From contig NC_090439.1 of assembly GCF_031143425.1 (NCBI RefSeq), forward strand, positions 637,981,465 through 638,045,464: DNA of 64,000 bases, written 5' to 3'. The translations under genes were made by a program, and so were the position numbers. The notes beneath the pieces are model-generated. The model was not told the DNA's origin and ran no database searches. It worked only from the letters and a program-made list of their open reading frames with translations. Positions 56,855 through 64,000 of this stretch are shown one piece after another. Origin of the DNA: Pleurodeles waltl (Eukaryota > Chordata > Amphibia > Caudata > Salamandridae). The first letter of the stretch is position 1, and every line of letters begins with the position of its first letter.

Positions 56855-57766
56855 GGGCCATATTTATACTTTTTGATGCACAACTGCGCCAACGCAGTTG
56901 TGCGTCAAAAAATGTAACGCCGGCTAACGCCATTCCAAAGCGCCATGCGGGCGCCTTATTTATTGAATGACATTAGCCGGCGCAGCTGACTGGTGTGTGT
57001 CAAAAAAAATGACCCACACCAGGCAGCGCCGGTGTAGGGGAAAATGGAGCTTGGGCATCAAAAAATGGGGCAAGTCAGGTCTGAGGCAAAATATTGGCCT
57101 CAACCCGATTTGCGCCATTTTTTTTTACTCCCAACCCCCATTGAAATGACTCCTGTCTTAGCACAGACAGGAGTCATGCCCCCTTGCCCAATGGCCATGC
57201 CCAGGGGACTTATGTCCCCTGGGCATGGTCATTGGGCATAGTGGAATGTAGGGGTGCACAAATCAGGCCCCCCTATGCCACAAAAAAAATTAAAAAAAAT
57301 ACTTACCTGAACTTACCTTAAGTTCCCTGGGATGGGTCCCTCCATCCTTGGGCGTCCTCCTGGGGTGGGCAAGGGTGGCAGGGGGTGTCCCTGGGGGCAT
57401 GGGAGGGCACCTCTGGGCTCCTTCCGAGCCCACAGGTCCCTTAACGCCTGCCCTGACCAGGCGTTAAAAAATGACGCAAAAACGGCTGGACGTCACTTTT
57501 TAAGGCCCGCCCACTCCCGTGCGTCATTTTTGCACGGGAGTTTAAATAAGGCGCACATGCCTTGGAGTCATTTATTAGAAGGGAACGCCTACCTTGCATA
57601 TCATTAACGCAAGGTAGGTGTCCACGCTAAAAAATGACGCAAACTCCAAGATCTTTGGCGCTAGACGGGTCTAACGCCAAAGTATAAATATGGAGTTAGC
57701 TTTGCGTTGGATTTGCGTAAAAAAAAACTACGCAAATCCGGCGCAAACAGAGTATAAATATGCCCC
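56855..57766. mobile_element. PIF/Harbinger-like miniature element inside the array
   Basis: Ends GGGCCATATTTATACT and AGTATAAATATGCCCC are inverted repeats. TAA (56852-56854) and TTA (57767-57769) flank it. The equivalent junctions of the other units read GTAC-TTA-CTG without an insert, so the empty site is known. Both ends carry subterminal hairpins, for example GATGCACAACTGCG / CGCAGTTGTGCGTC. No transposase. Confidence 0.82.
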
Positions 57767-58324
57767 TTACTGTTTTAGCAGGTCTTGCTGGGAGGTGTCA
57801 GGAGCCTGGGCTGGTGGAGCTGCAGCGGCAGGGGGAGCGACCTACCCTCAGGTCAAGGGTCGCTGATTCTGCCACGCAGCGGCCGCCATAAGAGGGAGGA
57901 GGGGGGGAGGAGGGGTCAGCTGGGGGCAGGGGGTAGGAGGGGGGGCGACGAATGGGAGCAGGGGGGGCAGGGCCGAGCAGGAGGTGGCGGCGGGAAAGCG
58001 GAGGGTGGGGGGGTCAGGTAGAGGGGAGGGGAGAAAAGATAGGGGAGGGGGGATTACAGAGGAGGAGGGAAGTCAGGAAGAACAGAAGAGGAGAAGAGAG
58101 AAGAGTCAAGAGAGAAGAGAGAAGAGTCAAGAAGAAGAGTAAAGAAGAAGAGGAGAGAAGAGTCAAGAGAGAAGAGCGAAGAGTCAAGAGAGGAGAGAGA
58201 AGAGTCAAGAAGAAGAGTCAGGCAGGAGAGGAGAGATCTGAGAAGCAGAGGGGAAGCGTCCAGAAGATGAGGAGAGGTCACAGAGGAAGAAAAGGAACAC
58301 TCAGACAAAAGTACAGAAGAGGAG

Positions 58325-58810
58325 AAGAACACGCAGGTCGGGGTGCAGAGGAGAAGGAAGAACACAGATGAAGAAAGAAGAAAGAACACGCAGGTCGGGG
58401 TGCAGAGGAGAAAAGAAGAACACAGATGAAGAAAGAAGAAAGAACACGCAGGTCGGGGTGCAGAGAAGAACACAGATGAAGAAAGAAGAAAGAACACGCA
58501 GGTCGGGGTGCAGAGAAGAACACAGATGAAGAAAGAAGAAAGAACACGCAGGTCGGGGTGCAGAGGAGAAAAGAAGAACACAGATGAAGAAAGAAGAAAG
58601 AACACGCAGGTCGGGGTGCAGAGAAGAACACAGATGAAGAAAGAAGAAAGAACAAGCAGGTCGGGGTGCAGAGGAGAACACAGATGAAGAAAGAAGAAAG
58701 AACACGCAGGTCGGGGTGCAGAGGAGAAAAGAAGAACACAGATGAAGAAAGAAGAAAAAACACACAGATCGGGGTGCAGAGGAGAAAGAAGAACACAGAT
58801 GAAGAGCAAA
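58325..58810. repeat. 50-bp minisatellite, array 2
   Basis: Same unit as at 56219-56640, about nine copies. Confidence 0.92.
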
Positions 58811-59579
58811 GCAGGAAGAGAACGCAGTGAGGAAGAGGAGCGGGGCCGAGGAAGAGCAGAACACGCAGCAAGTGGGATGCAGAAGAGGAGCAGAGAGCGA
58901 GGGGAAATGGACAGCAGAGGTGCGGAGAGAAGTTGGAGGAGAGAGCGGAAGGCAGAAGACAGAAGTACAGGAAAAGAGAGGTGAGTAGCGGGGGGCTGGG
59001 CGAGGGGCTGGGCGGGGGGAGTACTTACTGTTTTAGCAGGTCTTGCTGGGAGGTGTCAGGAGCCTGGGCTGGTGGAGCTGCAGCGGCAGGGGGAGCGACC
59101 TACCCTCAGGTCAAGGGTCGCTGACTCTGCCGCGCAGCGGCTGCCATAAGAGGGAGGGGGGGGGAGGAGGGGTCAGCTGGGGGCAGGGGCGGGAGGGGGG
59201 CGATGAATGGGAGCAGGGGGGGCGGGGCCGAGCAGGAGGTGGCGGCGGGAAAGCGGTGGGTGGGGGGTTCAGGTAGAGGGGAGGGGAGAAAAGATAGGGG
59301 AGGGGGGATTACAGAGGAGGAGGGGAGTCAGGAAGAACAGAAGAGGAGAAGAGAGAAGAGTCAAGATAGAAGAGAGAAGAGTCAAGAAGAAGAGTAAAGA
59401 AGAAGAGGAGAGAAGAGTCAAGAGAGAAGAGCGAAGAGTCAAGAGAGAAGAGAGAAGAGTCAAGAAGAAGAGTCAGGCAGGAGAGGAGAGACCTGAGAAG
59501 CAGAGGGGAAGCGTCCAGAAGATGAGGAGAGGTCACAGAGGAAGAAAAGGAACACGCAGAGAAAAGTACAGAAGAGGAG

Positions 59580-60065
59580 AAGAACACGCAGGTCGGGGTG
59601 CAGAGGAGAAGGAAGAACACAGATGAAGAAAGAAGAAAGAACTCGCAGGTCGGGGTGCAGAGGAGAAAAGAAGAACACAGATGAAGAAAGAAGAAAAAAC
59701 ACGCAGGTCGGAGTGCAGAGAAGAACACAGATGAAGAAAGAAGAAAGAACACGCATGTCGGGGTGCAGAGAAGAACACAGATGAAGAAAGAAGAAAGAAC
59801 ACGCAGGTCGGGGTGCAGAGGAGAAAAGAAGAACACAGATGAAGAAAGAAGAAAGAAAGAACACGCAGGTCGGGGTGCAGAGAAGAACACAGATGAAGAA
59901 AGAAGAAAGAACACGCAGGTCGGGTGCAGAGGAGTACACAGATGAAGAAAGAAGAAAGAACACGCAGGTCGGGGTGTAGAGGAGAAAAGAAGAACACAGA
60001 TGAAGAAAGAAGAAAGAACACGCAGATCGGGGTGCAGAGGAGAAAGAAGAACACAGATGAAGAGC
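59580..60065. repeat. 50-bp minisatellite, array 3
   Basis: Same unit as at 56219-56640, about nine copies. Confidence 0.92.
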
Positions 60066-60365
60066 AAAGCAGGAAGAGAACGCGGTGAGGAAGAGGAGCG
60101 GGCCGAGGAAGAGCAGAACATGCAGCAAGTGGGCTGCAGAAGAGGAGCAGAGAGCGATGGAAAATGGACAGCAGAGGTGCGGAGAGAAGTTGGAGGAGAG
60201 AGCGGAAGGCAGAAGACAGAAGTACAGGAAAAGAGAGGTGAGTAGCGCGGGGCTGGGCGAGGGGCTGGGCGGGGGGAGTACTTACTGTTTTAGCAGGTCT
60301 TGCTGGGAGGTGTCAGGAGCCTGGGCTGGTGGAGCTGCAGCTGCAGGGGGAGCGACCTACCCTCG

Positions 60366-61579
60366 GGTTGTTCCCTTTAGACTTACATTCACTCATCTAT
60401 GCATCCATTCTGAAAATCTTCCAACCATCATCCTTTAACCTTTTCGATCTTCAATCTATCCTTTCATTGTTTTATCATTTGTTGGGGGTGGCACATTCTG
60501 GTTGGCTGAGACAAGGCCCTAGCCCGGCAGAACATAACACTCCCATCAGGGGTGGGTGATTACACTCATTATATAACACGCGTTCACCCTTGGGTAGCTT
60601 GGCACTGAGCAGTCAGGCTTATCACAGGGGCAATGTGTAAAGCATTGGCACAGCATTCTTACACAATAAATACTCTGAGCATAACAAGACAGACTTCACA
60701 CATTGTCTTTGTAAAGAAGATTTGTATTCAACACACATATTAACTAACACAACATGTAAATCGTGTACTTCTGGGCATAAATCACATTTGGAAATATCAC
60801 TGGCAGTACTGGGCCCAACCATGTTAAAACGACATCAGCAATATGTACACTTGGGAAAAATCCTACTCTTCATCCCAACACCCTCCTGTGGTGCAAAACG
60901 TTGTCAACACAATACCCACCCTAGCAATTACTCCAGTTCACTACCACACAGTTATAGGGTGCACTCTGGTTCACAACAATAGCAGCAATGGGTACACCGA
61001 TAATGACAGCACTTTTAAATAGCCTTGTGGGCCTAGACCTCCTGGATAAAAACCAATTGCGGTGTAGTTGATCACAAGCAGTCACTCCCACACACTGTTA
61101 TGCGGTGAAACAGATATCGGGTAGGCTTGTATAGCATGCACTCGCACACACTCGCTCCCAACACCTTAATGAGGTGCACTGAATTCCGGCAGACCAGTTA
61201 CTACTCTACTCCCAGACCGTTTGGGGCTAAACCCTTCTCTGCCCTTCAAGCAATACATACTACCTGCCCCAAGGGCTGGATATTAAAGAAACCTTTCATG
61301 GGGTACTAGGCCAATTTCAGCCGGAGTCACACCTATTCAGGGTGCCGGGGGGAAGGTGGGAAAAAAATAGATAACAGGCTGATCAAGCAGCAGTTGACAA
61401 ATGAAGGTTTGGTCCCCACTCTGGAAGTTCACTCAAAGGTCTCTGCACCGTGCCTTCTGGCACAGGACCTGTTCTGCCAAGTATGGGGAGAGGGTCACCT
61501 TAGGACACATGCCATTCATCCAGCTAAGCCGGGCACTCCAGGACATGAATCTGCTCCTCCATGCCACCCTGGAAATAGG
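60366..61579. other. No recognisable gene
   Basis: Unassigned. AATAAA occurs at about 60666, but no LTR limits or gene were found. Confidence 0.4.
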
Positions 61580-61910
61580 GCACAACATCTGGTGTGTGAT
61601 GACTTGACTCACACCAGACTAATCCGATCACACACGAAGAGTCACTAAGTCTGTACCTCCCTAGACTGCGGCACAACATCTGGTGCGCGATGTCTTGAGT
61701 CGAAACCAGACAATTCCAGTCACACATGAAAAGCTACCAATTACGTACTCCCTGGAATGAGGGCTAAGGTCTGGTGCACAATGATTTGATATGCACCAGA
61801 CAATTCAGATCACACATGAAGAGTTACCAATTCCATACCTCCCTGGAATGAGGCACAACATCCGTGCGCAATGACTTGAGTGGCACCAGACAATTCCGGT
61901 TACACACAGA
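61580..61910. repeat. 91-bp tandem repeat, about 3.6 units
   Basis: Units start with GCACAACATCTGGTG-like sequence at 61580, 61671, 61762 and 61853, an exact 91-bp spacing. Within each unit a 'CTGGTG...CACCAG' inverted repeat spans about 30 bp. Divergence between units is moderate. Confidence 0.88.
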
Positions 61911-63030
61911 GGCGCAAGCTCAGCGGTGCCACACAAGGTAGAATGCGGCACTGCTACGGGTATGGCCCTCACCTGTGAGGGTTGCAACCTGTGAATCGAA
62001 CACCTCATGCAACGAGCATGGAGTCGGCGTGTCTCACAAGAGAAATGCAGCACAATCGACGGAGTGGGCCACCCGAGGTCTTGCAACCAGTGAATCTGCT
62101 CACCACCAACAAGACGCTTATGCGTGTCGAAGCCCCATGATTAAGGGCCACATTCCTTGAATGCGGTTAGTACTTTGAGGGCTCTGCACCAGGCGATTTA
62201 GACTCCAGGCACAATACTTAGTTCCACACTCACACCACTGCTACCCAGTGGAATTCAGCAGGCAATGTGGGCACATAGGAAGACACCCGCTCTCCAGATG
62301 TCACAGATAGAAGGGATAGGTCCCTCGCGGGAGGTCTTTGATGTCCCTGAGACATTCACCAGAGAACAGGGGGAAAGCCAACAAGCCCTTGGAGAGCACA
62401 GTTTAGGGTTCCACACAGCAGCAGGCAATCAGCCCATGCCAGCCACAACTCAGGAAGGGCAGTAATTTCTCCTTGTGCACAACAGATTCCTCTGGCAGTG
62501 TGCACCACACAGTCCAGTATCTCTGATCCTGCGTTCCCACAAGCGTACCTCTAGTTTGCTACAGTGTGGTACCAGTAGTTATACTGTACTGTGCCTTTGA
62601 AGTTGGGGAAGGTTCAGAGGGTTCCCCTTTGAACCACAGATGTCTCCTCTAAATCTCAGTCCTGTCTGCCATGGGGCCGTGATATGCAGATCTTAATGTT
62701 ATTGGGGCCATGATCTGGCTCTGAAAGGCCAAGTGTCAAAATCTCTCCCTCCAATCAGGCCATCAAATGGCAGAGATCCATTGTTCTGATTGCGTGCCCA
62801 ATGGTTTATAGCTGTTGCTAGGGAATACACAGATGTGCTTCCCCAGCCTCCAGTGTACATTGAAATTAAAAAGACACACAGTAGCGTTTTAGAGCATAGA
62901 AATGTTCACTTTCTAGAAGTGGCATTTCTAGTTTATTATTGACAAAACCACCTTTACCACAGAAAGAGGTTTGTCAGAACGAATCCAATGATAGTAAACA
63001 TTATGAGGCTGTGCTGTTGCAATCCACTAT
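61911..63030. other. No recognisable gene
   Basis: Spacer up to the 3' tail of the next L2 copy. Nothing supportable. Confidence 0.4.
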
Positions 63031-64000
63031 TCAAATCAAATCAAATCAAATCATTAACATTTATAAAGCGCGCTACTCACCCGTGCGGGTCTCAAGGCGC
63101 TAGGGGGGTAAGGGGGGGTTATCGCTGCTCGAACAGCCAAGTCTTTAGGAGTCTCCGGAAAGCGGAGTGGTCCTGGGTGGTCCTGAGGCTGGTGGGGAGG
63201 GAGTTCCAGGTCTTGGCCGCCAGGAAGGAGAAAGATCTCCCACCCGCCGTGGAGCGGCGGGTGCGAGGGACGGCAGCAAGTGCGAGGCCAGCGGAGCGGA
63301 GGGGGCGGGTGGGGACGTAGAAGCTGAGGCGTCTGTTGAGGTATTCCGGTCCCTTGTTGTGGAGGGCTTTGTGTGCGTGGGTGAGAAGACGGAAGGTGAT
63401 CCTTTTGCTGACTGGGAGCCAATGCAGGTGTCTCAGGTGTGCGGAGATGTGGCTGTTGCGGGGTACGTCGAGGATGAGGCGGGCCGAGGCGTTTTGGATG
63501 CGTTGCAGGCGGTTTTGGAGTTTGGCTGTGGTCCCGGCGTAGAGGGTGTTGCCGTAGTCCAGGCGGCTCGTGACGAGGGCGTGGGTCACGGTTTTTCTGG
63601 TGTCGGCGGGGATCCAGCGGAAGATCTTACGGAGCATGCGGAGAGTGAGGAAGCAGGCGAAGGACACGGCGTTGACTTGCTTGGTCATGGTGAGAAGAGG
63701 GTCCAAGATGAAGCCGAGGTTGCGGGCGTGGTCTGCGGGGGTCGGTGCGGTGCCGAGGGCCGTGGGCCACCAGGAGTCATCCCAGGCGGACGGGGTGTTG
63801 CCGAGGATGAGGACTTCCGTTTTTTCAGAGTTCAGCTTTAGGCGGCTGAGCCTCATCCAATCTGCGACGTCCTTCATACCCTCTTGTAGGTTGGTCTTGG
63901 CGCTGGCGGGGTCCTTGGTGAGGGAGAGTACAAGTTGGGTGTCGTCGGCGTAGGAGGTGATGATGATGTCGTGCTTGCGTACGATGTCGGCGAGGGGGCT
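63031..64000 (-). mobile_element. L2-clade LINE, 3' part, young copy (copy C)
   Basis: A (TCAAA)n tail at 63031-63053 is followed by the conserved 3' end and an ORF that leaves the window. It is the same family as copy B, with shared 3' UTR blocks such as CGGGTCTCAAGGCGCTAGGG. Confidence 0.92.
63119..64000 (-). CDS. L2 ORF2 C-terminal part (RT palm to end), open
   Basis: The minus frame is open from the window edge (64000) to a stop at 63119-63121, 293 codons. It begins in the RT palm with catalytic YADD about 18 residues in. It continues through the thumb (KLNSEKTEVLI), the conserved LDYGNTLYAGT and RIQNASARL segments and LHWLPVSKRI, and ends WLFEQR. This region is broken in copy B and in copy A but not here. 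The upstream endonuclease is outside the window, so full competence cannot be judged. Confidence 0.9.
   Translation of the reverse strand, partial: SPLADIVRKHDIIITSYADDTQLVLSLTKDPASAKTNLQEGMKDVADWMRLSRLKLNSEKTEVLILGNTPSAWDDSWWPTALGTAPTPADHARNLGFILDPLLTMTKQVNAVSFACFLTLRMLRKIFRWIPADTRKTVTHALVTSRLDYGNTLYAGTTAKLQNRLQRIQNASARLILDVPRNSHISAHLRHLHWLPVSKRITFRLLTHAHKALHNKGPEYLNRRLSFYVPTRPLRSAGLALAAVPRTRRSTAGGRSFSFLAAKTWNSLPTSLRTTQDHSAFRRLLKTWLFEQR

Larger units (their letters stand above)
55797..60365 (-). repeat. GA-rich tandem array of ~1257-bp units upstream of L2 copy B
   Basis: The units begin TTACTGTTTTAGCAGG at 57767/8, 59025 and 60282, a period of 1257-1258 bp. Each holds a ~130-bp GC-rich head, a poly-purine block ('GAAGAGTCAAGAGAGAAGAG' type), a 50-bp minisatellite and a tail ending AAAAGAGAGGTGAGTAG. 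The first unit (55797-56851) lacks the head, where the L2 body begins. The last (60282-60365) is only a head. They lie directly 5' of the LINE in its own orientation. They could be its 5' UTR monomers, but this is inference. Confidence 0.85.

Noticed and set aside
56849..57771. Reading the TACT copies around the miniature element as a 4-bp duplication, and the empty TACTTACT junctions as an excision footprint
   Set aside because: A 3-bp TTA/TAA target explains both filled and empty junctions more simply and fits the TTA/TTA copy at 40882-41504.
55907..60128. Long minus-strand frames (up to 280 codons) rich in Phe, Ser and Leu over the GA-rich arrays
   Set aside because: The purine/pyrimidine bias of the minisatellite avoids stops in several frames at once, and the 50-bp unit is not a multiple of three. 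These are composition artefacts.
63167..63841. 224-codon plus frame opposite L2 copy C
   Set aside because: Antisense shadow of the RT C-terminal domain. The minus frame has clear L2 motifs.
1..64000. CRISPR arrays, prokaryotic operons or ribosome binding sites
   Set aside because: All content is eukaryotic transposable elements. The direct repeats seen are satellites, LTRs and element repeats without spacer structure.

Overview
This window looks like intergenic or intronic DNA from a vertebrate with a very large, repeat-packed genome. I see no convincing host gene, rRNA, tRNA or CRISPR array. Almost every stretch that can be identified is a transposable element. The mix is an L2-clade LINE family, a Gmr1-like Ty3/Gypsy element, a Ngaro-type DIRS element with a hydrolase gene, a class I (gamma/epsilon-like) endogenous retrovirus, and hAT-like and PIF/Harbinger-like miniature elements. 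That mix points to an amphibian, most likely a salamander. This is an inference: no host gene is present to confirm it.

Layout. 1-2139: 3' end of a decayed Ty3/Gypsy element (+). 3230-3830: two diverged copies of a roughly 300-bp unit. 4450-5270: retroviral env transmembrane fragment split by a hAT-type miniature element with a perfect 8-bp target duplication. 8115-8476: hAT-like element. 9432-12990: old L2 LINE (-) with a palindrome-rich insertion. 19640-25914: complete, young Gmr1-like LTR element (-) with 5-bp target duplications; integrase lies upstream of reverse transcriptase. 27727-28068: second copy of the hAT-type element, inverted. 28612-29238 and 40882-41504: two inverted copies of a miniature element of about 625 bp. 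31072-38796: complete Ngaro-type element (-) with split direct repeats, gag, RT/RNase H, tyrosine recombinase and an SGNH hydrolase. 41621-51913: decayed endogenous retrovirus (-). 52645-55796: L2 LINE (-), followed upstream by three and a bit GA-rich tandem units of about 1257 bp (55797-60365), one interrupted by a miniature element at 56855-57766. 61580-61910: 91-bp tandem repeat. 63031-64000: a younger L2 copy (-) that runs off the window with an open frame.

Within each element the genes work together. The Gmr1-like element carries gag with a SCAN-like capsid, then protease, integrase and RT/RNase H. It has a tRNA-Leu primer site, a -1 slippery heptamer at the gag/pol junction and nearly identical LTRs, so it is the best candidate for recent activity. 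The Ngaro element would copy by RT and integrate by its tyrosine recombinase. Frameshifts and one stop now break its RT and recombinase, but the hydrolase frame is intact. The retrovirus is clearly dead. Long open frames over the GA-rich repeats and antisense to the LINEs are composition artefacts. Stretches where I recognise nothing are listed as such.
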